Assembly (NCBI GenBank): GCA_015488535.1
Contig: WFNP01000024.1
Coordinates: 1 to 33,154 of the forward strand
Source: Nitratifractor sp.
Lineage (GTDB): Bacteria; Campylobacterota; Campylobacteria; Campylobacterales; Sulfurovaceae
Direction: 5' to 3'
DNA: 33,154 nt
The first letter of the stretch is position 1, and each line of letters begins with the position of its first letter. The position numbers were made by a program, and so were the translations under genes. Under the pieces are notes generated by a model, which made no database searches, was not told where the DNA came from, and saw only the letters and a list, made by a program, of their open reading frames with translations. This document shows, one piece after another, positions 24,320-33,047 of this stretch.

Positions 24320-25279
24320 TTAATCTAATTGATTGAGCATACTCAAGTGATACTCATTTACTCTGTTTTTGTTGCTTACAACTGTTTCTATATCAAGCAG
24401 ACCAAATTCGCCTCTGTTCCAAACTACTACTTTATTTGAGTTTGTGCTGTTTTGCAAGTGCTTGAGTGCCTGTATTGTAAATTCAAATCCCATCATTCTA
24501 TCAAATGTGCTAGGAGTGCCACCTCTTTGGATATGTCCTAGAATTGTTACTCTTGTATCCATTCCTAATTTATTTTCTAAACAATCGGCTATCTCTTGGG
24601 TCTTTTTGGTCCCTTCTGCAACGATAGCCAATATATATCTTCTGCCATTTTCAAGCTCATATCTCATCTGTTTTTCAATGAGTGGAATATTGCACTCAAC
24701 CTCAGGTATTACACAAATTTCTGCTCCTGAGCTGATAGCTGAAATTGCAGCAAGATATCCGCACTCTCTACCCATTACCTCCACAACAAAGGCTCTATTA
24801 AAAGTAGATGCTGTATCATAAATTTTATCCAAAGCATCTCTGATTGTATTAAGAGCTGTATCTACACCCAGACAATACTCTGTGCCGTATATATCATTAT
24901 CTATTGTAGTAGGAATACCTACAAAATTGATATTAAACTCTTCCCAAAATCTATCCATAGCCCTAAAGGAGCCATCTCCACCAAGCACTACAAGACCATC
25001 TATAGCAAATTTTTTCAGATTTTCATATGCTTGCTTGCGATATTTGTATTCATAAAACCTCTTTGAGCGAGATGAGCGGATAACTGCACCCCCTCTGTGC
25101 AAAATACCTGCTACATCATCGTGAGAAGCTTGTTTTATTTTGCCGTCAATCAAACCTTCAAGCCCATCGTAGATTAGATATGCTTCAATCCCCAGCTTTT
25201 TAGTATAATCTACAAATTTTTTAATTGCTGCATTCATTCCAGGAGCATCACCCCCCGAACACATAATAGCGTATGCCAT
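24320..25279 (-). CDS. pfkA: ATP-dependent 6-phosphofructokinase
   Basis: A 319-residue enzyme phosphorylating fructose 6-phosphate, the committed step of glycolysis. It has GGDAPGMNAAI at the N-terminus, GGDGS at 100-104 and TTIDND at 124-129 with catalytic Asp127. VEVMGRECGYLA and HIQRGGTPS bind the sugar phosphate. Glycine in GGDGS and threonine before TIDND mark the ATP-using rather than pyrophosphate-using form. AAAGGAAG precedes the ATG. It heads the minus-strand sugar cluster. Many Campylobacterota (e.g. Campylobacter jejuni) lack this enzyme, so its presence points to carbohydrate storage or glycolytic use here. Confidence 0.95.
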   Translation of the reverse strand: MAYAIMCSGGDAPGMNAAIKKFVDYTKKLGIEAYLIYDGLEGLIDGKIKQASHDDVAGILHRGGAVIRSSRSKRFYEYKYRKQAYENLKKFAIDGLVVLGGDGSFRAMDRFWEEFNINFVGIPTTIDNDIYGTEYCLGVDTALNTIRDALDKIYDTASTFNRAFVVEVMGRECGYLAAISAISSGAEICVIPEVECNIPLIEKQMRYELENGRRYILAIVAEGTKKTQEIADCLENKLGMDTRVTILGHIQRGGTPSTFDRMMGFEFTIQALKHLQNSTNSNKVVVWNRGEFGLLDIETVVSNKNRVNEYHLSMLNQLD

Positions 25280-25406
25280 ATCTTCCTTTCGGTGTATATT
25301 TAATGTTTTTATAATGTTAGCATAATATTGTAAGTATCCTGCGATTAATGCCCCTTTTCTAATTCTAATGCTAAAATACCGCCATTTTTTCTAAAGGCGT
25401 AAAACT

Positions 25407-26945
25407 ATGTTTAATATCAAAAATTATACAAGCGATAATGCAAGGCAGGAGATACTATCCGGTCTTGTGGTAGCTGTGGCGTTGGTGCCAGAAGCCATAG
25501 CATTTTCTTTTATAGTAGGAGTCAATCCTATTGTCGGTTTATATACTGCATTTATACTTGGACTCATTACTGCTATACTTGGTGGTAAGCCCGGAATGAT
25601 TAGCGGTGCTACCGGTTCAGTGGCAGTCGTATTGGTAGGTTTGGCGGTAGAAGCTACTGTGATGCTCAAATCTCAAGGTCTCAGTGGTGAAGCCCTTCAA
25701 ATTGGAGTCTTGCAATATATACTCTTAGCCGGTATTGTAGCCGGTATTATACAGATACTCTTTGGTCTGTTTAGATTTGGTAAATTTATTCGTCTTGTGC
25801 CACTTCCGGCTATTTATGGATTTGTAAATGGATTGGCGATAGTGATAGCTATGGCTCAATTTAAATTTTTTCATGGGCAAGGCTGGAGTATGTATCTGAT
25901 AGTAGCAGCTACTATGCTTATAATGTATTTTGTTCCAAAATATACCAAAGCTGTTCCGGCTGGATTGGTTGCTATTGTTACTTTGACTTTGTTTGTCTAT
26001 TTCAGTGGGCTTCATACACTGCTTATTGGTGATTTGGCCAATTTGAGCCAATACAAAGGAGCGTTACCATCATTTCATATTCCAGATACAATTTTGAGCT
26101 TTGATGCATTGAAGATGGTATTTCCTTATGCTGTGATTGTAGCTCTTGTTGGATTGATAGAGTCTTTGCTTACTTTGACAGTCTTGGATGAGATGAGTGG
26201 CACAAGAGGCAGTGGTAACAAAGAGTGTATAGCTCTTGGCACAGGAAATCTTACTTGTGGATTTTTTGGTGCAATGCCAGGGTGTGCAATGATAGGACAA
26301 TCTATTATCAACTTTACATCAGGCGGACTTGGCAGACTCTCATCTGCTACAGCATCTATTGGATTGATGCTACTTGTAGCTATATTTACCGATTTGCTCA
26401 ATACTATTCCGGTTGGTGTTTTGGTGGGTATTATGTTTATGGTAAGTATTGGAACATTTGAGTGGAGTAGTTTTGGACATATCAAAAAGATGCCAAAAGC
26501 TGATGCTTTTATAATGGTAGCAGTAACTATTATTACTATATTCTTTGATTTGGCTATTGCTGTAATTATTGGTGTAATTATCTCTGCTCTTGTATTTGCC
26601 TGGGAACATGCCAAAATATATGCAAGAAGTTATATCAATGATGAGGGAGACAAAGTATATGAGCTTGAGGGACCTCTGTTTTTTGCATCTACCCAGACAT
26701 TTTTGGATATTTTCAACCCCAAAGAGGACCCTAAAAAGGTGATAATTGATTTTAAAAGAACCAGAGTTATGGACTCTTCAGGTGTAGAAGCCATTGAAAA
26801 ACTCACCCAAAGATATGAAAATGAAAACAAAGAGTTGATACTCAGACACTTGAGCAATGACTGCAAAGCTGTGTTAAAAAGAGCCAAATCTTATGTAACT
26901 TATGAAGAAGATGACCCAAATTACAAGGTAGCAAGAGACTATTAA
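25407..26945 (+). CDS. SulP-family anion transporter with STAS domain
   Basis: A 512-residue protein. Residues about 15-400 hold roughly 12 membrane segments of the SulP/SLC26 type, including the N-terminal GLVVAVALVPEAIAFSFIVGVNPIVGLYTAF motif region and the TGSVAVVLVG repeat motif. Residues about 415-505 are a STAS domain with the conserved RTRVMDSSGVEAI serine site. The family moves sulfate, bicarbonate or related anions; the substrate cannot be decided, and bicarbonate uptake is plausible in an autotroph (inference). It stands alone, divergent from pfkA, and ends at a strong bidirectional terminator. The ribosome site is weak (AAAGG, 11 bases upstream). Confidence 0.9.
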   Translation: MFNIKNYTSDNARQEILSGLVVAVALVPEAIAFSFIVGVNPIVGLYTAFILGLITAILGGKPGMISGATGSVAVVLVGLAVEATVMLKSQGLSGEALQIGVLQYILLAGIVAGIIQILFGLFRFGKFIRLVPLPAIYGFVNGLAIVIAMAQFKFFHGQGWSMYLIVAATMLIMYFVPKYTKAVPAGLVAIVTLTLFVYFSGLHTLLIGDLANLSQYKGALPSFHIPDTILSFDALKMVFPYAVIVALVGLIESLLTLTVLDEMSGTRGSGNKECIALGTGNLTCGFFGAMPGCAMIGQSIINFTSGGLGRLSSATASIGLMLLVAIFTDLLNTIPVGVLVGIMFMVSIGTFEWSSFGHIKKMPKADAFIMVAVTIITIFFDLAIAVIIGVIISALVFAWEHAKIYARSYINDEGDKVYELEGPLFFASTQTFLDIFNPKEDPKKVIIDFKRTRVMDSSGVEAIEKLTQRYENENKELILRHLSNDCKAVLKRAKSYVTYEEDDPNYKVARDY

Positions 26946-26950
26946 TATTA

Positions 26951-26985
26951 ATAAAGCCGGTATTTTAAATAGATACCGGCTTTAT
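26951..26985. terminator. bidirectional rho-independent terminator
   Basis: A perfect 13-bp stem, ATAAAGCCGGTAT with ATACCGGCTTTAT, around a 9-base loop, lies between the convergent SulP and OmpA genes. The stem ends supply T-rich tails in both directions (TTTATTTAAT on the plus strand). Confidence 0.88.
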
Positions 26986-26989
26986 TTAA

Positions 26990-27529
26990 TTATCTGATTA
27001 GATTTATTTCGACTCTTCTGTTTTTGGCATGACAGGCAGGTGAACTTCCTGTGCATACAGGGTTGCTCTCTCCATAGCTGACCAACTCCATTTTACTACT
27101 TGCAATACCATTATCTTTTAAGAACATCATTACACTTTTGGCTCTTTTTAATCCAAGTGCATGATTGTATTCATCACTACCTACTTCATCAGTATTACCT
27201 TCTATTCTGAGTTTACCTCTTGAAGCAAGTGTTTTAATCTTTGGTAAATCCATTCTCAATCTGCCTATCTGGTCTGCATCGAGGGTATATACATCAGTAG
27301 CAAAATATATCATTTTTATACCGCTTTTGCTTATGCCATCTGTTCCTGTATATTTACCGTTTTCAGTTACTCCACCATTTACACTGTTTGATGCTACGGT
27401 ACTTGCCGTATCATCAAAAGTAGTCTCTGGAGTGTGTGTCATAGATACCGGAGTAGGGTCCTTTTGGGAGCATCCGCTCATTGACAAAATCAATACTGTG
27501 CCAAATCCGGCTATCATACTTTTATACAT
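26990..27529 (-). CDS. OmpA/Pal-type peptidoglycan-associated lipoprotein
   Basis: A 179-residue protein with a lipoprotein signal ending in LSMSGC (lipidated cysteine at about 20), a low-complexity linker (about 22-70), then a C-terminal OmpA-like peptidoglycan-binding domain. The domain shows IYFATDVYTLDAD, RIEGNTDEVGSDEYNHALGLKRAKSV and the closing NRRVEINLI, the set that binds diaminopimelate in peptidoglycan. It resembles Pal, but no tol genes are near. PVCTGSSPACHAKNRR carries two cysteines that could form a disulfide. AAAGGA precedes the ATG and lies inside one arm of an inverted repeat (27538-27589). Confidence 0.88.
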   Translation of the reverse strand: MYKSMIAGFGTVLILSMSGCSQKDPTPVSMTHTPETTFDDTASTVASNSVNGGVTENGKYTGTDGISKSGIKMIYFATDVYTLDADQIGRLRMDLPKIKTLASRGKLRIEGNTDEVGSDEYNHALGLKRAKSVMMFLKDNGIASSKMELVSYGESNPVCTGSSPACHAKNRRVEINLIR

Positions 27530-27537
27530 ATAAATAT

Positions 27538-27589
27538 CCTTTAAGAGTGCAAAACTTTTTTGTTAAGATACTATGATTTCTCTTAAAGG
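27538..27589 (-). promoter_or_regulatory. inverted repeat at the OmpA-gene ribosome site
   Basis: Perfect 10-bp arms CCTTTAAGAG (27538-27547) and CTCTTAAAGG (27580-27589), 32 bases apart. One arm contains the AAAGGA ribosome site. It could be an operator, or an RNA stem hiding the ribosome site if transcription starts upstream of 27590. Confidence 0.4.
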
Positions 27590-27603
27590 GTGCGTATATT
27601 ATA

Positions 27604-30432
27604 CTATTTAGTGTTTTTTCGTCTTCTTTTGTTCCATTTATTACTCTTTTTTTCTGCTGGTGCAACCCGCTTACTCTTGAAACATTTATCACAAATATTG
27701 TATCTAAATGTATAATCCATACTAGTTCCGCAGATTTGACACTTTTTACTGAAATCTCCTCTTTGTAATGAACGCTCTATAAATCCGTTTAAAATATATC
27801 TGGACTCCTTTGCCTCCTCTATATCAGGAAAACTATCTGGAAATTTGAATGAGAGCCACAGATATAGTGAAACCTCTTTTACTCTGTCTTCTGCATTTAG
27901 CATCTCTTCATTGCTCACAGCATAAGGTGGCAGTTTTCTAGGTGGTATATATTTGACTTTTTTTCCACTCTCCAAATCTCTCAAATATCTGTGAAATACC
28001 GATTCTATATATGCAGAGCCAAGACTTACCGGTGCACATGAGAGATGATATCTAGCTTTTAAATCTATATCATATTCATCTACAATCTCAGCGACTTCTA
28101 GCATAGAGTCAATGTTTGATGCCACAAATGGTCCTTCAAACTCCATATTTTCGGAGAAAAAGCCTAAAATTTCTGTCAATTTTTCACTCTCTAATATCTG
28201 GCTAATCAATAATACATGCTCCAAACTTGCCATAACGGTAAATGGTGCTTTTACCTCCTCTGGAGTCTGCTTGATTTTTTCTTTTATGGTATTTAGTGTG
28301 GATTTGTCTATAGCTCCTACAAATCCCTCTTGATGTATGCCGTATCGTCCGGCTCTACCTGCTATTTGCAATACTTCACTTACATTCAATTCTCTTCTTT
28401 TTACACCGTCAAATTTATTATCTCTTGAAAACAGCAGAGTCTCTATAGGCATATTTAATCCCATAGCAATAGCGTCAGTAGCTACTAGTATTTGACTCTC
28501 TCCTTCTCTGAATCGTCTTGCCTCTTCTCTTCTGACTTCAGGAGAGAGATTGCCATATACTACCGATACGCTAAATTTGTTTGATAACTGCTGTTTGAGA
28601 GACAATACCTCTTTGCGTGAAAATGCTACCAGGGCAGTACCCGCTTTTACCTCTTTCAAAGGTATTGGATTATTCATTACTGTAAGTGGATTTTTTCTCT
28701 CAAAATGTATCACTTCCAACTCTTCTGCCAGATATCTGCATATCTCTTCTACTGCACCCAAAGCATTTTCCGAGCCTGTCAAGATAATCTCTTTTGCCGG
28801 AGCTCCAATCAGTGCATTGGTCCAAGCCCAGCCTCTGTCTCTGTCACTGATTAGCTGAATCTCATCTATTACACATACATCTACTTCTACATCACTGTTT
28901 AGCATCTCTATAGTAGAGCTTATATGAGTAGATTCTTCATCTATTATCTCCTCTTCACCGGTAATAAGAGAGGCTTTTATACCATCACTCAACATCGACT
29001 CATACCCTTCTAATGCCAAAAGTCTCAACGGTGCCAGGTAGTATCCGCTGTCAGCTTTTTTGAGCCTTTGCATAGCACTCCATGTTTTGCCACTGTTTGT
29101 AGGTCCTACATGAAAAGTGATTTTTCTTTTTAATTTCCTTGCGACAGGGTAGAGGAGTTTAAAATCTTTTATGGTTTTTGCCAGTAGCTCCTCTCTCATC
29201 TTTTTCTCTTTAAGAGGTTTTAGATATTCGGCAAAGTGATACAGTATCCGTCTTTTTGTCTTCTCTTTTATTTTTAGATTGCCAGAAGCATTTAGTTGAG
29301 GCTCTAAAAAAGTGATGATATGTTTTTGTATCTCATCGTTTGTAATATCCAAACCTTCAGCCTGTTTAGTCATTCTGTTATAAAGTGTCTCAAGGGATAC
29401 AAAAAAGTGTTTTTTCATATCCTCTTCAATATTTGATAAATCTTCCAATACAGGTAAATCTCGACCCTCCCATATAGAGGCATAAAGAAAATTTTTGCCA
29501 TATGAGAGCTTTGCTATATATTTGATTTCACTGCCATATACCTCCAAAACACTCTCTTTTTGAATCAGAAAATGCTCTTCACTCTCAATTACAAAAACTT
29601 TGTAACCTTCTGGTATTGTAGAGCGTATAATATTTTCTACTCTCTCAACAGGCAGAGGAATATGTATCAAATCTGTATCTGGTTGAGTCTTTCTGATAGC
29701 CTCTTGAATAGTATCTTCATCAAGATATCGGTGTTTTTCAAGATGTGATACAAACTCATCTATTTCAAGCTCTTTCTCTGAGATAGCTTTTTCTTTGATA
29801 TCCTGCAACACACTCTTTAATTCTTCATCATTTATAGCGGATAATTTTTCTATATCCAGAGTTTCACTCTTTACAGTCAAATATTTTACAAAGCTGTGTT
29901 TGGGTAGGCGAAAAATAAATTCGTGAATAAACTCCAATCTGTCATCTACACTCAGATTGGCAGAAGCTATTTTCATTACCCTTTCTCTCTTTTTTCTCAT
30001 ACGGATATATTGCAGTCTGTTTTCGAGCTTGGATTTGCTTATTTTGCCATTTTGAGAATTGAGACAATACTCTAACAACTCCTCCTCTTCTTCTCTGTTG
30101 CAGTTTAAATCAGATATCAAATCACTTATTACATCTATAGTGCTTTTTTGTTTGTCTTGTCTTTTTTTACTGTTTTTGCGACCAAAAGCCGACATCAGGA
30201 AATCTACTATCTCTTTACGGATTTTATATTCACCTTCACTCCATATACGGCGGAGATTTTTTAGCATACTCTCTCTTGTCATAGATGTAAGTTTGGTATC
30301 AGTGAGCAATATAAGAGAAGTCAATATATCATCATCAAGATTCTCTATACCCTCATCAAATGATTTGCCGTTAAATATATCTCTGATTTTATTATTTAGT
30401 TTGATAAAATGTTTTCTTTTCTTTTTTGCCAT
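27604..30432 (-). CDS. Suv3-like DExH RNA helicase with zinc-ribbon C-terminus
   Basis: A protein of 942 residues from the ATG at 30432, which has TTGGAG upstream; an ATG-like start at 30492 would add 20 residues without a ribosome site. The first 430 residues are charged, largely helical and unrecognised. The helicase core then shows Walker A GPTNSGKT (about 443-450), the Suv3-type DEIQ box (523-526), AFSRKEV, VVYGNLSP, ATDAIAMGLNMP and the final QIAGRAGRYG. Near the C-terminus a CQICG...CDKC pair of CxxC motifs should bind zinc. The DEIQ box and GPTNSGKT match Suv3 helicases of mitochondrial RNA degradosomes; a role in RNA turnover is inference. It ends in a very basic tail. Confidence 0.85.
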   Translation of the reverse strand: MAKKKRKHFIKLNNKIRDIFNGKSFDEGIENLDDDILTSLILLTDTKLTSMTRESMLKNLRRIWSEGEYKIRKEIVDFLMSAFGRKNSKKRQDKQKSTIDVISDLISDLNCNREEEEELLEYCLNSQNGKISKSKLENRLQYIRMRKKRERVMKIASANLSVDDRLEFIHEFIFRLPKHSFVKYLTVKSETLDIEKLSAINDEELKSVLQDIKEKAISEKELEIDEFVSHLEKHRYLDEDTIQEAIRKTQPDTDLIHIPLPVERVENIIRSTIPEGYKVFVIESEEHFLIQKESVLEVYGSEIKYIAKLSYGKNFLYASIWEGRDLPVLEDLSNIEEDMKKHFFVSLETLYNRMTKQAEGLDITNDEIQKHIITFLEPQLNASGNLKIKEKTKRRILYHFAEYLKPLKEKKMREELLAKTIKDFKLLYPVARKLKRKITFHVGPTNSGKTWSAMQRLKKADSGYYLAPLRLLALEGYESMLSDGIKASLITGEEEIIDEESTHISSTIEMLNSDVEVDVCVIDEIQLISDRDRGWAWTNALIGAPAKEIILTGSENALGAVEEICRYLAEELEVIHFERKNPLTVMNNPIPLKEVKAGTALVAFSRKEVLSLKQQLSNKFSVSVVYGNLSPEVRREEARRFREGESQILVATDAIAMGLNMPIETLLFSRDNKFDGVKRRELNVSEVLQIAGRAGRYGIHQEGFVGAIDKSTLNTIKEKIKQTPEEVKAPFTVMASLEHVLLISQILESEKLTEILGFFSENMEFEGPFVASNIDSMLEVAEIVDEYDIDLKARYHLSCAPVSLGSAYIESVFHRYLRDLESGKKVKYIPPRKLPPYAVSNEEMLNAEDRVKEVSLYLWLSFKFPDSFPDIEEAKESRYILNGFIERSLQRGDFSKKCQICGTSMDYTFRYNICDKCFKSKRVAPAEKKSNKWNKRRRKNTK

Positions 30433-30510
30433 ATTTATAAATTCTCCAAAATATATACTGTTATATAAACAGAATGTATCATAATTTTGCATAAATGAGA
30501 TGCGACAGAA

Positions 30511-30568
30511 GTTACATATTAAGAAATATATTACATATCTACTTTAATTTTATTAAAAAATATGTAAC
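30511..30568. repeat. inverted repeat in the divergent gap upstream of the deacetylase gene
   Basis: Perfect 10-bp arms GTTACATATT (30511-30520) and AATATGTAAC (30559-30568). The whole 30433-30726 gap is extremely AT-rich and otherwise holds only candidate -10 elements, such as TATAAT at 30640-30645. Confidence 0.4.
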
Positions 30569-30726
30569 AATTATATACATATATTATTTAATATTATACA
30601 TAATATAACTATTTTTAGCCAAGAAATAGGCTTATCAGTTATAATTTCGTTAATGATTTATTTTTATGTTAATAATCCGTTAAGAGATTATTATAAATTT
30701 CAAAAAGTAATTATAAGGCTAAGTTT

Positions 30727-32247
30727 ATGTTAATAAATATTAAAAAGAGATTTTTTTTATATTCATTGCCTCTGTTGGCACCACTGTTGGGATTTGGTGG
30801 AGATATAACTATACACTCTATACTGGAGAAGAGCAATAATCCCTCAGAGTTGAAAATAGAGTCTATATTAAAAGTCAAACACAACAAAGAGAGTGAAAAA
30901 GAGAAAAATGATTTTTTCAATATACAAGATATTCTTGAAAGAGGGGGTGAGAGTAGATATTCTCCTAAAACAGATGTCAAATTTTATTCAGATTTGCCAC
31001 CCCACAATGGAGATAAAATTTTATATATGACTTTTGATGATGGTCCTATGAAAGGCACATCATCTGTGCTGAAGATTCTAAAAGAAGAGAAAGTAAATGC
31101 GACTATGTTTCTTGTAGCAGGAAATGTAGTCAGAAATCTTTCTCTGTTTAAAAAAGAGCTTTTGATGCCAAATATACTGGTGGCAAATCATACATACAGT
31201 CATGCCCACGGACGATACAGAAAGTTTTATAGTAATAAGTATGGAGTGCTTTCAGATGTAGAACATGCTCAAATGTTAATAGGTGGACACAAATATCTCA
31301 GACTTGCAGGCAGAAATGTATGGAGAATACCCAATAATGACAGAGATGATTACGGAATAAAAAAGAGTCAAAGAAGAGTAGAACACAGAGATTATGATGC
31401 TCTTAAAAGAGACGGATTTTATATATACGGTTGGGATGTAGAGTGGCACTTTGATAGAAGAGGTAGAATGAGAGGCGGTGCCGAGCATATGGCAAATCAG
31501 ATAGAAGCTGTATTAAGAAGAAACAAAACAATAAAAAAAGGCAAAGTAGTATTATTGGCTCATGACTTTATGTTTAGAAACAAGCAGAGTGAAGATGAGC
31601 TGAGAAAATTTGTAAAAATAATGAAAAAAAGGGGTTGGAAATTTCAAACTATAGATAAATATATGGAAGACAAAGTGCCTCCTGTGATGAGAAGAGCTAG
31701 ATATTACAAACCAAAAAGACTCAAGAGAAAAGAAGCAATTTGTATATCTACACGAAAAGAGATAGAAGAGTCTATAGCCAAAGCCAAAATACATAAAAAT
31801 GATATGCTCAGCATAAGAAAAATTTTGGCTTCAGCTCCGTTGATAAACAATACGCCTTATCTTATAAACAATGAAAAGTTTATATACTCCAGTAATCATC
31901 ATTTGAAAAATAAAACTATTTCAGAAACGACAAACAATGAAAATATAGATGAATTAACAAAATCTATTTTTGAGAATAATAGTGAAAAAATTGACAAACT
32001 TATATATAATACCAATCCCAATATTCCAGACAGCAAGGGAAGGTTGGCTATAAATTGTGCTATCATAATGAATAATATGGATATTGTAAAAAAGTTGATA
32101 CAAAGAGGTTGTAAGCTAGATATGAAAGATGAGAATGGATTTACACCTTTGCTGACTGCTAGAAAATACAGAAGATATGAGATGGAGAGATATTTGGCAG
32201 GAATACTCTCCAAAAAAAAAGATATCTTGGTGGCAAAATTGGATTGA
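30727..32247 (+). CDS. NodB-type polysaccharide deacetylase with C-terminal ankyrin repeats
   Basis: A 506-residue protein. An N-terminal hydrophobic segment (about 8-24) is a signal or anchor. The NodB domain spans about 97-315: TFDDGP (Asp104, Asp105), the zinc motif HTYSH (His155, His159), RIPNN (about 200-204), WDVEW (about 236-240) and LLAHDF (His279). All catalytic motifs are present, with small changes (RIPN for the usual RxPY). A basic segment (about 320-336) leads to two ankyrin-like units (about 434-490; GRLAINCAI...NGFTPLLTARK). It likely removes acetyl groups from peptidoglycan or a surface polysaccharide in the periplasm. The ankyrin tail is unusual and may bind a protein partner. 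tatD follows 9 bases after the stop. Confidence 0.85.
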   Translation: MLINIKKRFFLYSLPLLAPLLGFGGDITIHSILEKSNNPSELKIESILKVKHNKESEKEKNDFFNIQDILERGGESRYSPKTDVKFYSDLPPHNGDKILYMTFDDGPMKGTSSVLKILKEEKVNATMFLVAGNVVRNLSLFKKELLMPNILVANHTYSHAHGRYRKFYSNKYGVLSDVEHAQMLIGGHKYLRLAGRNVWRIPNNDRDDYGIKKSQRRVEHRDYDALKRDGFYIYGWDVEWHFDRRGRMRGGAEHMANQIEAVLRRNKTIKKGKVVLLAHDFMFRNKQSEDELRKFVKIMKKRGWKFQTIDKYMEDKVPPVMRRARYYKPKRLKRKEAICISTRKEIEESIAKAKIHKNDMLSIRKILASAPLINNTPYLINNEKFIYSSNHHLKNKTISETTNNENIDELTKSIFENNSEKIDKLIYNTNPNIPDSKGRLAINCAIIMNNMDIVKKLIQRGCKLDMKDENGFTPLLTARKYRRYEMERYLAGILSKKKDILVAKLD

Positions 32248-32256
32248 AAGGTATAG

Positions 32257-33042
32257 ATGATAATAGATACACATTGTCATTTGGATGATTCAAAGTTTGA
32301 TAGTGACTTAGAAGATGTTATCAAAAGAGCTCAAGAAAATGGTGTTGAAAAATTTATTATACCCGGTGCAGACCCCAAAACAATCGACAAAGCTGTAAGT
32401 ATAGCTGAAAGTCATAACAATATTTGGTTTGCAGTGGGTGTTCACCCTTATGATGCACAAGAGTATTCTCCTGATTTTATAGAGAAATATATAACACATA
32501 ATAAATGTGTAGCAGTTGGTGAGTGTGGATTGGATTATTACAGACTGCCAAAAGACTCCAAAATGGCAGATGAAATAAAAGAGCTTCAAAAAGATGTCTT
32601 TATATCTCAAATTAAATTAGCTGATAAATACGCCAAACCCTTGATAGTCCATATCAGGGAAGCCAGTCAAGACAGTAAAGAGTTACTGATGAAATATAGT
32701 GGCAACAGGGGAGGAGTATTACACTGCTATAATGCAAATCGTGAACTCTTAAAATTTAGTGAAAAGGGCTTTTATTACGGTATAGGTGGAGTTCTTACAT
32801 TTAAAAATGCAAAAAAACTTGTAGAGACTTTTCCTCTGATTCCAAAAGATAGACTGCTTGTAGAAACAGATTCTCCATATTTGACTCCACACCCATACAG
32901 AGGCAAAAGAAATGAGCCGGCATACTGTAGATTGGTTATAGAAAAAATGGCTGAGTTATCTGATATGCAAATAGATGAGTTGGAAAAAATATGTGAAGAG
33001 AATACAGAAAAATTGTTTGCTTTATCTTCATATAGGGATTAA
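32257..33042 (+). CDS. tatD: TatD-family metal-dependent hydrolase (DNase)
   Basis: A 261-residue TIM-barrel hydrolase with THCHLD at the N-terminus (His6, His8), the metal-bridging glutamate in AVGECGLDYYR, histidines in LIVHIRE and VLHCYN, and the aspartate in VETDSPYLTPHPYRGKRNEP. This is the complete TatD/YcfH signature. Family members act as metal-dependent 3'-5' exonucleases or D-aminoacyl hydrolases; the physiological role is unsettled. It is preceded by GAAAGG and closely follows the deacetylase gene. The next gene begins only 5 bases downstream. Confidence 0.92.
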   Translation: MIIDTHCHLDDSKFDSDLEDVIKRAQENGVEKFIIPGADPKTIDKAVSIAESHNNIWFAVGVHPYDAQEYSPDFIEKYITHNKCVAVGECGLDYYRLPKDSKMADEIKELQKDVFISQIKLADKYAKPLIVHIREASQDSKELLMKYSGNRGGVLHCYNANRELLKFSEKGFYYGIGGVLTFKNAKKLVETFPLIPKDRLLVETDSPYLTPHPYRGKRNEPAYCRLVIEKMAELSDMQIDELEKICEENTEKLFALSSYRD

Positions 33043-33047
33043 ACACT

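Noticed and set aside
26070-26614. Minus-strand open frames inside the SulP gene
   Set aside because: They are antisense to a clear 12-helix transporter and have low-complexity, shadow-like composition.
26990-27529. Naming the OmpA-domain lipoprotein pal
   Set aside because: The domain fits, but no tolB or other tol gene is adjacent and several OmpA-domain lipoproteins usually coexist in one genome.
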